NCBI GenBank assembly: GCA_003663025.1
Contig: QMZE01000003.1
Coordinates: forward strand, 1-48,991
Direction of reading: 5' to 3'
Length of the DNA stretch: 48,991 bases
DNA from: Archaeoglobales archaeon
GTDB taxonomy: Archaea; Halobacteriota; Archaeoglobi; Archaeoglobales; Archaeoglobaceae
Every line of letters starts with the position of its first letter. Position 1 is the stretch's first letter. Both the position numbers and the translations under genes were made by a program. Shown piece by piece: positions 21,721 through 29,933 of the stretch. The notes beneath the pieces were generated by a model, which did no database searches, was not told the DNA's origin, and saw only the letters and a list, made by a program, of their open reading frames with translations.

Positions 21721-21879
21721 ATGATCGACACCATCTTCCTCGTCTATAAAGCCCTCTACATGAAGTTCAGGATCTACTACTGCCGTCCCCTAGCTTCCCT
21801 CCTATTTTTTATCGCCCGTCTGCACATGAGGTATGAAGCTCATCGGGTAAAGAGGCTTCTGGATGAGGGGAGGCGGTGA
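21721..21879 (+). CDS. Small membrane-like protein containing a T-tract in its coding sequence
   Basis: 52 residues from ATG 21721 with SD GAGGAG. The N-terminal half is hydrophobic and aromatic, the C-terminus basic. Its coding bases include TCCTATTTTTTAT, the same element found outside genes at 12866 and 26131. Transcription may therefore partly end here, and the gene could be incidental. Moderate support only. Confidence 0.5.
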   Translation: MIDTIFLVYKALYMKFRIYYCRPLASLLFFIARLHMRYEAHRVKRLLDEGRR

Positions 21880-21946
21880 TCGAGCTTGTCCGCTCTTGAT
21901 GCTTGGATGAAGAAAGAGATCGAATAGGAGCCTCGCCACCAGAACC

Positions 21947-21954
21947 TTTATAAA
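21947..21954 (+). promoter_or_regulatory. Promoter of the membrane protein gene
   Basis: TTTATAAA preceded by AACC lies about 31 nt before ATG 21985. Just downstream CCGAT and ATCGG form a small inverted repeat overlapping the predicted transcription start, a possible operator. Confidence 0.6.
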
Positions 21955-21984
21955 CCGATGCGCATACTTATCGGATGATGGGAT

Positions 21985-22260
21985 ATGTTCGAGGTAGTAA
22001 AGAATATAGCGTCCGGAATGGTCTCGGGCCTTGTAACCGCATTCTTGGGCTACATGAAGAGCAAAGACGAGGAGTTTGATTTGGGCAAATTTGCTCAGAC
22101 GCTCGTAATAGGCGGACTCGTGGGTGCGGTAGCTCAAGTAGCCGGTATGAGCTACAACGACGCATATGACTACCTAGCCTCAGTGGGAGCCATTTCTCTT
22201 CTAGAGTACTTGAAAAAAACGGTGTGGCGCCGGTGGCTCAGCAGGTTCTTCAGGTCTTAG
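21985..22260 (+). CDS. Membrane protein, holin-like
   Basis: 91 residues from ATG 21985 with its own promoter. It has a hydrophobic Gly-rich helix (MVSGLVTAFLGYM), a second one (TLVIGGLVGAVAQVAGM) and a basic C-terminus (WRRWLSRFFRS). Two short membrane spans plus a charged end match holins, and independent transcription from the operon boundary would suit timed lysis. No endolysin was found adjacent. Confidence 0.65.
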   Translation: MFEVVKNIASGMVSGLVTAFLGYMKSKDEEFDLGKFAQTLVIGGLVGAVAQVAGMSYNDAYDYLASVGAISLLEYLKKTVWRRWLSRFFRS

Positions 22261-22281
22261 ATGCATATATGCACTTCAATC

Positions 22282-22313
22282 AATATTAAATAAATATGTA
22301 TTTATTTAATATT
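22282..22313. repeat. 32-bp palindrome, copy 2
   Basis: AATATTAAATAAATAT/GTATTTATTTAATATT, with only the centre mismatched. It lies just upstream of the TATA box for the MoxR/VWA/replication operon, matching the copies at 15075 and 46058. Confidence 0.9.
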
Positions 22314-22331
22314 CATCGAAGTAGCAATAAC

Positions 22332-22342
22332 GCTTATATACT
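22332..22342 (+). promoter_or_regulatory. Promoter of the MoxR/replication operon
   Basis: GCTTATATACT is a good archaeal TATA box about 20 bp downstream of palindrome copy 2 and about 55 nt upstream of ATG 22396. Confidence 0.6.
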
Positions 22343-22395
22343 CAAATCGAGAATTACTAATCCGCTCTTGAGTTGAGTTAGAAGCGTGAGTTGGA

Positions 22396-23418
22396 ATGGA
22401 CCAACAGTTGAGAGATCAATTGGTCGAGTGTTTTAGGGAGAAAGGAGACTGGACAGTAAGCGAGCTTCTCGAACGGCTTCAGGTCTCTTCTCAGGAGCTT
22501 CTGAGCCAGCTTTCGATTCTGAGAAGTACAGGTCAGATAAAGAAAGTGGGTCGCAACACTTGGGTTGCTGTGAACATACCCGGTAAGTCAAGCGAAGAAG
22601 AGAACCCGCTCATACCGAAGAACGTCATCTATGATGACTGGCAGGGCATAGTGTCCAGACTTCTCAAGTGCTACAAGCTCGGATTGAACGTGCTCCTCAT
22701 CGGTCCAGCCGGTACAGGGAAGACCGAGGCCGTGCGCAAGGTGGCTGAGATCCTCAAGAAGCCTCTTAGGATCATTCCATGCTCTCTTAGAACGAGAGAG
22801 CACCACATAATAGGTAGGCTCGATACGGATGAAAATGGCAACCTGTACTTCAAGAAGGGACCTCTGATTCTGAGTATGGAGGAGGGAGGCATCTGCTACC
22901 TCGACGAGCTGAATATTATGGAGCCTGATGCGCTTATGAGGGTGGACGAGGCATTAGACCAGAGGAAGGAGATAAACGTAGAGGGTCAGACGTTCAGGGC
23001 GAAAGAAGGATGGTGGTGCGTAGCCTCGATAAATCCTCTCGACAAGCTCCACCTAGGCACTAAGACGCTCTCATCTCAGATAATCTCGAGATTTCCTGTC
23101 AAGCTGAGGCTCGCTTACCCAGACGTCTCCACCGAATACAACATAGTCAAGCTCCACGTACCCGAGATAGCCAAGTATTCGTCTAAGATGATCGAGCTCA
23201 TCAAAGCGATTCAGTTCTTAAGGACCACCGATCTGCCCTACGTTCCGACTATCAGGGAGAGCATAGCGTTAGCGAAGCTGATAGCCAGCGACGTCAAGCC
23301 CTACGAGGCGGTTAAGATGGTCCTCATAGACGTTTACGCTCAGTGGGGTGAAGTCGTCATTCGTCAGGCTACCGAATTAATTGAAAGCAAGATAGGGAAA
23401 TTGGAGGTGTTTGTTTGA
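22396..23418 (+). CDS. MoxR/CbbQ-family AAA+ ATPase with N-terminal winged helix
   Basis: 340 residues. The first 60 look like a winged helix-turn-helix (WTVSELLERLQVSSQELLSQ). The AAA+ core has Walker A GPAGTGKTE near residue 103, Walker B CYLDELNIM near 168, the sensor region ASINPLDK, and an arginine-finger-like SQIISRF. MoxR ATPases act as chaperones with VWA-domain partners, and a VWA gene follows two genes later. A comparable MoxR/VWA pair is known in Acidianus two-tailed virus. It is the first gene behind palindrome copy 2. A role in virion assembly or metal insertion is inferred. Confidence 0.87.
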   Translation: MDQQLRDQLVECFREKGDWTVSELLERLQVSSQELLSQLSILRSTGQIKKVGRNTWVAVNIPGKSSEEENPLIPKNVIYDDWQGIVSRLLKCYKLGLNVLLIGPAGTGKTEAVRKVAEILKKPLRIIPCSLRTREHHIIGRLDTDENGNLYFKKGPLILSMEEGGICYLDELNIMEPDALMRVDEALDQRKEINVEGQTFRAKEGWWCVASINPLDKLHLGTKTLSSQIISRFPVKLRLAYPDVSTEYNIVKLHVPEIAKYSSKMIELIKAIQFLRTTDLPYVPTIRESIALAKLIASDVKPYEAVKMVLIDVYAQWGEVVIRQATELIESKIGKLEVFV

Positions 23419-23672
23419 GCGATCCGATAGAGGAGTCCATAGCGCTGACGCTTACGGAATCCGTTGGAGAGGAGATAACGGTAGTGGCGATGAAGAGCAG
23501 GAAGCAGAGCTCGCTCCCTTACTCAAGACTCCCGAGTGGTAAGATAGTCCTCTTCGAGGAGCGAGATCCGTTCTCCTACAGGATAAAGCCCGGAGATGTG
23601 GTTGACTGCGTTATCAAGATAGTCAAACCGAGCTATATAATAGTTAAACCAATCAGGATAAGGAGGCGCTAA
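23415..23672 (+). CDS. Small OB/TRAM-like protein
   Basis: 85 residues from TTG 23415, overlapping the MoxR stop. The C-terminal SYRIKPGDVVDCVIKIVKPSY recalls TRAM/OB small beta barrels that bind nucleic acid. It lies between the MoxR and VWA genes, spaced as one operon, and may be an accessory to that pair. Confidence 0.65.
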   Translation: MSDPIEESIALTLTESVGEEITVVAMKSRKQSSLPYSRLPSGKIVLFEERDPFSYRIKPGDVVDCVIKIVKPSYIIVKPIRIRRR

Positions 23673-23673
23673 T

Positions 23674-25275
23674 ATGATCAAGCTGGTCGATCCAGATGAA
23701 GTGCTGAGCTTTTTAGCGAGGGCGTGGAGCGAAGACAAGGAGACGCTGATAAGGCGGGATAGTTGGTTCTTCGCCAACGTGGAGAGCAAGATCATATTCC
23801 TCCCGAGCTACTTCCAGAAGCTCCCCATGGAGAAGCATATGAACCTGGCGAACATAAGGAGGTGGAGGTTCTATAGGTTCTCAGCATGGCATGAGGCACA
23901 GCATATACGCTTCAGTCCCTTCAAGCAGGAAATCATCCCGAAGATAGAGGAGAAGCTTGAGAAGATGGGATTTAGCGTCAAGGGCTCCCTCGTAGAAGCT
24001 CTCGTTGACGTCTTCGAGGACTACAGGATCGAAAAGCTCGGCCTCAGGGACTACAAGTACGAAGAGGAAAAGAGGTTCGTGGATGAGATAGGAAGAATAG
24101 CTTCGGAGAAGGCATTTGAGAAGATAGCTGATGAATGGAACATATATAGCGCGGTCTTGACCGGGTACCTCCTCTTCGATGCCAAGATACCGAACACCGT
24201 AGCTGTAGATCCGGCATTCCTCCAGGCTCTCGATGAAGTCAAGGAGAATATGCTGAAGATAGAGACCGTCGAGGACTTGGAGGATGCGGTCGTCAAGAGC
24301 TATCCGCTACTTCACGAACACTGGCCCAAGTACATAACATGCCCAGATGCGAGGGGCATACGCCTCGTGGGAGCCACCCTCATCTTCGAGGGCAACGTCA
24401 AGCTCGACGCTGAGATCCCAGAGGAGATAAAAGAGGAGTTCAGAACTATGATGAAGTCCATCCAGAAGTTCAACGAGGAGATGAGGGATTTGCAGAAGCT
24501 CGCATCCTCGCTTGGAGGAAAAGTGCAGACCGAATTAGGCGACTGGAACCTGATATACGATCCCGTGAGGACATACGCAGAGATACTCAAGAACCAGCTG
24601 ACGAAGTGGAAGGTGGGATGGGTCGAGCACCTGAGCCATGTTGGAGACGACATAGAGCCCGAGTCTTACCTCCTCTCCAGGTACTACGATTCATACGAGA
24701 AGCCGAAGTTCCTGATAGACGAGGAACAGCTCTCCCAGAAGGCTGACTTACTACTGCTCGTGGACATGTCGGGTTCGATAGATCAGCATCTCGAGCTCTA
24801 CAAGCGGAGCCTGGCAGTGATAACCTCTGCTCTCGATTACGTCGGTACTAAGTTCTCGTTGTTCACATTCTCGGGTAAGAAGATATCAGTTATCAAGGAC
24901 TTATCGACTCCATTCGACATTCACACGAAGGAGAGGGTAGCAGGTCTCGAGGCGAGCGGAGGCACTCCTCTCGGCCATATTCTCAGAGTCCTCAACGAGA
25001 AGTACCTCGGTGGAATCGATAGGATAGTTGTGGTAACGGATGGATTCCCCGACAATCCCAAGGTTGCTTTGGAAGAGATTAAAAGGATAAGAGAGCGAGG
25101 TAAGAAGCTTGGAGTCATGCTCCTCCAGAGCGAGGAAGTATCTAACCTAATCGGTTTCGATCTTTATAGGGAGTTCGAGTCGCTCCTGTCGAGAATTCCA
25201 AACAGCTACATCCGCGTCGGGAGCGTGAAGGAGCTCCCCTTGCAGTTCTTCAGGCTCCTCATGTACATGAGGTGA
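23674..25275 (+). CDS. VWA-domain protein with HExxH motif, partner of MoxR
   Basis: 533 residues from ATG 23674, SD GGAGG. The N-terminal half carries HEAQH at residues 73-77, followed by a conserved acidic helix (VEALVDVFEDYRIEKLGL), like zincin-related domains of CobT/NorD-type VWA proteins. The C-terminal VWA domain has the MIDAS motif DMSGSI near residue 364, a TPLG loop (GGTPLGHIL) and VVTDGFP. VWA proteins present substrates to MoxR ATPases, so the pair likely remodels a target protein or complex, possibly viral structural or replication proteins. Confidence 0.85.
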   Translation: MIKLVDPDEVLSFLARAWSEDKETLIRRDSWFFANVESKIIFLPSYFQKLPMEKHMNLANIRRWRFYRFSAWHEAQHIRFSPFKQEIIPKIEEKLEKMGFSVKGSLVEALVDVFEDYRIEKLGLRDYKYEEEKRFVDEIGRIASEKAFEKIADEWNIYSAVLTGYLLFDAKIPNTVAVDPAFLQALDEVKENMLKIETVEDLEDAVVKSYPLLHEHWPKYITCPDARGIRLVGATLIFEGNVKLDAEIPEEIKEEFRTMMKSIQKFNEEMRDLQKLASSLGGKVQTELGDWNLIYDPVRTYAEILKNQLTKWKVGWVEHLSHVGDDIEPESYLLSRYYDSYEKPKFLIDEEQLSQKADLLLLVDMSGSIDQHLELYKRSLAVITSALDYVGTKFSLFTFSGKKISVIKDLSTPFDIHTKERVAGLEASGGTPLGHILRVLNEKYLGGIDRIVVVTDGFPDNPKVALEEIKRIRERGKKLGVMLLQSEEVSNLIGFDLYREFESLLSRIPNSYIRVGSVKELPLQFFRLLMYMR

Positions 25276-25347
25276 AGAAATCACGGTCACTAGACGTGAC
25301 CCCAGCCATGGGTTAAATGGCGTAAACAAACAGGAGGATTGAGAGAG

Positions 25348-26115
25348 ATGGTAGATCTGTATGATATAGATTTGGAGAAGGAAGCCGAGAAACTAGCCAA
25401 GCAGGCTGAGCTCCCCAAGGAGCAGGTCCTAGCAGAGATCCAGAGGATAATATCTGAGGAGAACAGACCGCCACTGGTCGCAGTGATAGTCTGGAAGACG
25501 AGGAACAGCTTCCAATTAGGCGCAGGGAAGGTCGAGATGATAGGCAGGGTCATAGCCAAGGAGCCGATGAGGGATACGGGAGAGAACAAGGTCGCAACGA
25601 TACACTTCGCATGTGAGGACCCGGACACCCACGACATAATCTTCAGACCAGCATCGCTGTGGGGCGAGGACAGGATCAATCAGTACTTCGACCTATTCGA
25701 GCTGGACAAGTGCTACAGCTTCAAGTGCTCCCTGAGGAACGACGGTCGAATAATCCGCATTAGAGACGTCCAGGAGGTAGCTGAACCAGCTCCGGTGCCG
25801 AAGATCACCGACATAGAGCCGACTCCACTCGATAGGCTGGTCGACTCAGGAGGCAACAACGACCTGACGCACGGATGGGTTGGACGTTTAGTTACCCGGA
25901 GGGACACCAACGAAGTTCTGGGCATAGACATAGCGGACATAGAGTCTCCGCTACCCGTCACGGTCTGGTTCGGAGGTCAGTATTCGAGGATGACCGAGGA
26001 GCAGGAGCAGTTGGCGATGAGCCTACAGCCAGGCGACGAAGTTCTGGTGTTCGGCTACGTCAACATAACAGGCTCGAACGTCAGCATGAGGGCGATACGC
26101 ATAGTGAAGCTTTAG
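25348..26115 (+). CDS. OB-fold ssDNA-binding protein, RPA-like
   Basis: 255 residues from ATG 25348, which is well spaced from GGAGG; TTG 25339 is too close. An N-terminal helix is followed by two OB-like segments: VEMIGRVIAKEPMRDTG...VATIHFACED...FKCSLRND, and THGWVGRLVTRRDTNEVLGI...PGDEVLVFGYVNI. The order fits archaeal RPA-like proteins. It precedes recombination and helicase genes. Assigned from the fold pattern. Confidence 0.68.
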   Translation: MVDLYDIDLEKEAEKLAKQAELPKEQVLAEIQRIISEENRPPLVAVIVWKTRNSFQLGAGKVEMIGRVIAKEPMRDTGENKVATIHFACEDPDTHDIIFRPASLWGEDRINQYFDLFELDKCYSFKCSLRNDGRIIRIRDVQEVAEPAPVPKITDIEPTPLDRLVDSGGNNDLTHGWVGRLVTRRDTNEVLGIDIADIESPLPVTVWFGGQYSRMTEEQEQLAMSLQPGDEVLVFGYVNITGSNVSMRAIRIVKL

Positions 26116-26130
26116 ACCACCAATACCTCT

Positions 26131-26140
26131 CCTATTTTTT
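26131..26140 (+). terminator. T-tract terminator after the OB-fold gene
   Basis: CCTATTTTTT lies 16 bases after the OB-fold stop and just before the SD GGAGGCGGG of the next gene. The same core is found at 12866, 21799 and 28699. Confidence 0.5.
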
Positions 26141-26154
26141 ATGGAGGCGGGAAG

Positions 26155-26391
26155 ATGGGAGAATTAATTCTAATGAAGTGCAAGTCTAAGATGGAGGAGT
26201 GGATCGCAAAAGAAGAAAACGGACTCATCCGAACTTACTACATCTACCTCTCAGAGGGCGAAGGAGAGCAGAAGAGAATCAACGCTATAAAGTGGGAAAA
26301 CTCTCTCGGAAAAGAACAGATGGCGACCAACTTCGATATCAGAGCTATACTCCAGATAGTCGAAAAAGGAGGCTACGAGCTTGAAGGCTGA
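26155..26391 (+). CDS. Unknown small protein
   Basis: 78 residues from ATG 26155 with a good SD. Begins MGELILMKCKSKMEEWI; a short beta pattern (LIRTYYIYLSEGEG) follows. No family recognised. It overlaps the next gene. Confidence 0.7.
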   Translation: MGELILMKCKSKMEEWIAKEENGLIRTYYIYLSEGEGEQKRINAIKWENSLGKEQMATNFDIRAILQIVEKGGYELEG

Positions 26392-26767
26392 GAAGAAAAT
26401 AGTGGATAAGATCGTCGAGAACCTTCAGTCCAGGCTTGGAGATTTTACTAGTGAGGTCGAGCGCTACATCAAGCACCTCAAGGATGCTAAAACGGTCGAA
26501 GAGGTAATGATACTCAAGCGGAGGATCTTGGAGGCTTGGGTGAGCTCGATACCCCTCTGGAGCGATACGTGCTACTTCTGCATCAAGTACAAAAGCGGAC
26601 TCGTCTATCCGGACTGCGAGTGCTGTCAGTACGCCGAGCACCATGGCATATGCGTCGAGAAGGGCTCCTCGTGGCACAAGATCAACTCTCTGAGATGGAA
26701 GCTCTACGATTTGATAGTTGATGAGTACTACAAGGGTGAGGTGTATGAGCAGGAGACCAATAAGTAA
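26381..26767 (+). CDS. Cysteine-rich helical protein
   Basis: 128 residues from TTG 26381. A helical N-terminus precedes CYFC...CECC...HHGIC, a probable zinc or iron-sulphur cluster site near residues 63-90. It overlaps both neighbours, so it is part of the replication operon. Function unknown. Confidence 0.72.
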   Translation: MKAEKKIVDKIVENLQSRLGDFTSEVERYIKHLKDAKTVEEVMILKRRILEAWVSSIPLWSDTCYFCIKYKSGLVYPDCECCQYAEHHGICVEKGSSWHKINSLRWKLYDLIVDEYYKGEVYEQETNK

Positions 26768-27566
26768 GCCCTCGTTCATACCGGATACCGTACCTCAAGA
26801 ACAAGTGTTCTCGATCGAGGTAATAGGCGAGCCTGACCAGGGCAAGACGCACTTCAGCGCCACATTCCCTAAAGCTCTCTTCCTCGATACGGAGCACAAA
26901 GCTGACATAGTGCTGAGGAAGATGCCGGAGAAGGGGCATGTGTGGAAGAGAGTGACGTCGTGGCAGGACATAGAGCTGGGGGTGGAGTGGGCTCTTCAGC
27001 AACCTGATATCAGGACCATAGTAATAGACTCAGGTGGCGATATACGGGACTTAGCATTAGAGGAATGGAAGAGACGAACCGGCAAGAAGTCTCCCGTAGC
27101 ATATATAGACGGTCAGGCGGTACCTGTGCTCTGGGCTCAAGTGTACGAAATAATCGACAACGTGGTGAGGAAGATCCAATTAGCTAGGAAGTATCTTGTA
27201 GTAACCTGCAGAACCAAAGACGAGTACATAGCTCATGTGCCTACGGGGAGGAAGATAAGGGACGGCTACAAGAAGTTCCCGTGGAACCTCAGCATGGCAA
27301 TATGGATACAGAACGGCATAACAGATCCTAAGACCGGCAAGGTGCACTTCAAGTTCTACAAGTTCGGCAAGGTGATCAAAAACAACTTCTGGGGAGTGGA
27401 CGTAAAGAAAGGAGTGACGTACCAGAAGCCCTACCTCTTCGACATATCCTACGAGGGCATATGCAACGAGATGCTGAAGCCTTGGGGACCTGTGAAGCTC
27501 TCCGAGGTTACCGAGACGATAATCAAGGAGGCCGAAGAGTGGCTGAAAGAGAAAGGCTTGTTATGA
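26745..27566 (+). CDS. RecA-like ATPase of the Sak4/AAA_24 type
   Basis: 273 residues from ATG 26745, with SD GGTGAGGTG; the longer frame from 26718 lacks one. Walker A GEPDQGKTHF (about residue 27), a strand FLDTEHKAD, Walker B TIVIDSGGDI and QLARKYLVVTCRTKDEY follow the layout of phage Sak4-like single-strand annealing ATPases. These proteins pair with SSB in viral recombination, and an OB-fold gene is two genes upstream. ATGA overlap with the next gene. Confidence 0.78.
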   Translation: MSRRPISKPSFIPDTVPQEQVFSIEVIGEPDQGKTHFSATFPKALFLDTEHKADIVLRKMPEKGHVWKRVTSWQDIELGVEWALQQPDIRTIVIDSGGDIRDLALEEWKRRTGKKSPVAYIDGQAVPVLWAQVYEIIDNVVRKIQLARKYLVVTCRTKDEYIAHVPTGRKIRDGYKKFPWNLSMAIWIQNGITDPKTGKVHFKFYKFGKVIKNNFWGVDVKKGVTYQKPYLFDISYEGICNEMLKPWGPVKLSEVTETIIKEAEEWLKEKGLL

Positions 27567-27724
27567 GCAACGGTATTTACTGCCCGAACTGCGGACACAA
27601 GCGTCTTCAGGTAAAAGTGACGGAAAATGGCACTAAAATCTGGTGCCCAAACTGCAAAAATTCGTATCTGATTAGATTCCTCGGAATACATTCTGGATTT
27701 ACAAGAGGTGGACCTGAGGAATGA
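27563..27724 (+). CDS. Zinc-ribbon miniprotein
   Basis: 53 residues from ATG 27563, overlapping the upstream stop. CPNCGHK and CPNCKNS form a zinc ribbon. The stop overlaps the next ATG. Role unknown, possibly a subunit of the recombination complex given tight coupling. Confidence 0.74.
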   Translation: MSNGIYCPNCGHKRLQVKVTENGTKIWCPNCKNSYLIRFLGIHSGFTRGGPEE

Positions 27725-28074
27725 ATCAAGAAAAACGCACTTTAGACGACCTGATTCAGACAAAGGAAGTCGATTTACCCAACGAGATCAGGGTCTGCTA
27801 CTCTTTCTACTGTGCCCTGACAGTCGGCATCTCAAAGATGCTACCGGAGAAGATGCAGGAGAAGTGCAGGGAGATGGCAAGGAGAGACTTGAAGGACGAG
27901 ATCAAGAAGCTGGCTGTCAAGAGCATCGCGGAGTCAGCCGTAGAGCTCTCGAATCCTGTCGAGCTCAGAGATGTCAAGATGATGGTAATGAGGAACGTGG
28001 AGCTGGACAGGCCTCTGCTCTTAGTCAGCCCTAAACACCTCGATAAGATATGGAGGAGGAGTGAGCAGTGCTGA
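27721..28074 (+). CDS. Unknown helical protein
   Basis: 117 residues from ATG 27721, in the coupled replication cluster. Helical, with CREMARRDLKDEIKKLAVKS in the middle. No recognised domain. Confidence 0.73.
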   Translation: MNQEKRTLDDLIQTKEVDLPNEIRVCYSFYCALTVGISKMLPEKMQEKCREMARRDLKDEIKKLAVKSIAESAVELSNPVELRDVKMMVMRNVELDRPLLLVSPKHLDKIWRRSEQC

Positions 28075-28238
28075 TAATCAATAAGATCTGTGCGTGCAAG
28101 GTGGAACTGACAGAGGAGGGCTGGAAGTTCCACATCCTCAGCCAAGACTCCGACGTCGAGATAACCGTGCTCAACGACTTCAGTCTGAGAATCAGACAGG
28201 AGAGGCCGAAGGATGAGCAATCTGAAAGACGTCTATGA
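28068..28238 (+). CDS. Small protein of unknown function
   Basis: 56 residues from GTG 28068, with GGAGGAGG upstream. Beta-rich N-terminus (VLIINKICACKVELTEEG), then SDVEITVLNDFSLRI. Overlaps both neighbours in other frames, by 7 and 26 bases, consistent with dense viral coding. Confidence 0.6.
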   Translation: MLIINKICACKVELTEEGWKFHILSQDSDVEITVLNDFSLRIRQERPKDEQSERRL

Positions 28239-28458
28239 TGGCGACTACCCGAAGCCCCACAAGGGTTATGTAGTGATACACGATATAAACTTCGAAGAGG
28301 CTCAGAGGCTCTACAGGCTGATGAAGGATGCGGGCTTGGACAGGCTGACGTACTGGTGGTCCTACGAGGAGATGAAGAAGGTAGATATAGCGGCCGGATT
28401 TGCCATAATCATGCATGGATTCCCCAATCCGAAGAGACCCGTAAAGGTGAGCGAGTAG
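28213..28458 (+). CDS. Unknown small protein
   Basis: 81 residues from ATG 28213, SD GAGAGG. Alpha/beta pattern: KGYVVIHDINFEEAQRLYRL then AAGFAIIMHGFPNP. No known family. Confidence 0.7.
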   Translation: MSNLKDVYDGDYPKPHKGYVVIHDINFEEAQRLYRLMKDAGLDRLTYWWSYEEMKKVDIAAGFAIIMHGFPNPKRPVKVSE

Positions 28459-28668
28459 ATGAGTAGCTCTGATCACGTCCAGATAACATTCAAGAACAAA
28501 GTGTACTCCAGCAAGGACTTTAAATCAATGCTCAGGTCAATCCTGGAGTTCGCTGAGAAGATGGAGGGAGACACTGAGCTCACATTCGCTTCCATCAAGA
28601 TCAAGATGACGTTCAGGGAGGTGGAGAAGGCTGACCCTGTACGACGAAGGCCTCAAAATACTCAGTGA
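28459..28668 (+). CDS. Unknown small protein
   Basis: 69 residues from ATG 28459, immediately after the upstream stop. Contains NKVYSSKDFKSMLRSILEF and a beta segment TELTFASIKIKMTF. Its 3' coding region contains a strong SD (GGGAGGTGG) that seems to serve the following ATPase gene. Confidence 0.68.
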   Translation: MSSSDHVQITFKNKVYSSKDFKSMLRSILEFAEKMEGDTELTFASIKIKMTFREVEKADPVRRRPQNTQ

Positions 28669-28675
28669 GAGGAAA

Positions 28676-29749
28676 GTGATATTCGCCGAGCGCTTCATCC
28701 CCTATTTTTTCATGTCTTACGGAGCTCACATCTTCAACCTGATGAACTTCAGGAGACACATCTACTTCGAACACGGAAGGATACCTGATATGCGGTGCCA
28801 TCTTCTGTTCTGTGCTCCACCGGGATTTAGCAAGTCCTTCTTTATGAAGCAGTGCTTCTCCGAGGACTTCGGCATACTCAACACCCCGACGATCAAGACC
28901 ACGTTTCAGGGCTCGTGCACTGAGGCAGGGTTCGTAGGAACGATAGAGAAGAACAAGGGAACTCCAATTAAGCGCATGGGCTTAGCAGAGGAGTACAAAG
29001 ACGGCATAGTTGCGATAGAGGAGTTCACCGCGATAACCAAAGTTCTTGAGCAGAAGCATTCTCTAACGTTTGAAGCCCAGCTCAACTCTGCATTATTCGG
29101 AGGTCTCGTCAAGAAGAGGCTAGCTTCAGGCAGTATAAGCTATAGGACGAGGGTAACGCTCATAGCCGGAACACAGATAGCGAAGTTCGACATAAGCGGT
29201 GGTCTGGGAAGGAGATTGAGCTATATTTATTGGGTGCCTTCTCCTTCAGACTTTAGAAAATTAGCACAAGCTGTTAGGGAAGGAGAGAACGTTCCGTTGG
29301 ACAAGCGCTCCTTGGTCGAGTACAGAAACAGGCTAATGGACCTCCAGAAGTCGCTCGACAGGATAAGGCGTGTGACTTTCTCGGACGACCTCTACGACTT
29401 CCTCAGCAGTAAACCGCACTTTGAGATCCTTCTCTACAAGAAGATGGCTCTGGGGTACAACCTGTTTACGAAAGCTATATCTCCAGACTTCGAGGTTACT
29501 CTTGACGCTAGACTAAAGCTTTTGTTGAGACGTGCTATGAAGTGGAGAGAACAGCTCTTAGCAGACCCAGAGGGAGCTCAGGTCATCGAGATACTGAAGA
29601 GGCACGGAGGCTTGATGAGCAAAGAGGACCTGCAGACCGAGCTCCTGCGCTACTCGATAAACTGGGAGACCTCTTCCCGAATTATAGACAAGCTCTTAAG
29701 GTTGAGGAAGATAAGGTGGACGAGAGGAGGCAAGCTAGCAGTTGTGTGA
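28676..29749 (+). CDS. MCM-like AAA+ ATPase with C-terminal winged helix, probable replicative helicase
   Basis: 357 residues if read from GTG 28676. Walker A APPGFSKS resembles the MCM form (GxPGxAKS) in lacking the usual second Gly, and Walker B is DGIVAIEEF, like MCM DGxxCIDEF. An arginine-finger-like GGLGRRLSYIY follows. The last 70 residues are a winged helix (KEDLQTELLRYS). GTG 28676 has only a crowded SD. The frame is open upstream, and CTG 28631 lies seven bases after GGAGGTG, so the real start may be 15 codons earlier. Likely the viral helicase or initiator. Confidence 0.8.
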   Translation: MIFAERFIPYFFMSYGAHIFNLMNFRRHIYFEHGRIPDMRCHLLFCAPPGFSKSFFMKQCFSEDFGILNTPTIKTTFQGSCTEAGFVGTIEKNKGTPIKRMGLAEEYKDGIVAIEEFTAITKVLEQKHSLTFEAQLNSALFGGLVKKRLASGSISYRTRVTLIAGTQIAKFDISGGLGRRLSYIYWVPSPSDFRKLAQAVREGENVPLDKRSLVEYRNRLMDLQKSLDRIRRVTFSDDLYDFLSSKPHFEILLYKKMALGYNLFTKAISPDFEVTLDARLKLLLRRAMKWREQLLADPEGAQVIEILKRHGGLMSKEDLQTELLRYSINWETSSRIIDKLLRLRKIRWTRGGKLAVV

Positions 29750-29933
29750 AATAGTTATCCAATCGCACTGGACGCTTAAGAGGAGAAAGATCAGGTTTAA
29801 AGAGAATCCGCTTAAGTGGTTCGTTCAGCTGGTACTGAGAAGACCTATGGGACCAGAAGTGCCTATGCGCCATTTCGATCTAAGGCTCACGGATGAAGGG
29901 CTGATGGGCTGGACGCTAGACGGGGGGGGATGA
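29742..29933 (+). CDS. Mini phosphoesterase-like protein (partial LigD-PE motif)
   Basis: 63 residues from TTG 29742, overlapping the helicase stop. It contains HFDLRLTDEGLMGWTLDGG, clearly like the PE core HYDLRLE...LKSWAV of LigD and like the repeats of the 7078 gene. It stops right after this core at a run of eight G's and lacks the first catalytic His. It may be a structural or regulatory mini-PE, or a remnant. Confidence 0.6.
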   Translation: MCEIVIQSHWTLKRRKIRFKENPLKWFVQLVLRRPMGPEVPMRHFDLRLTDEGLMGWTLDGGG

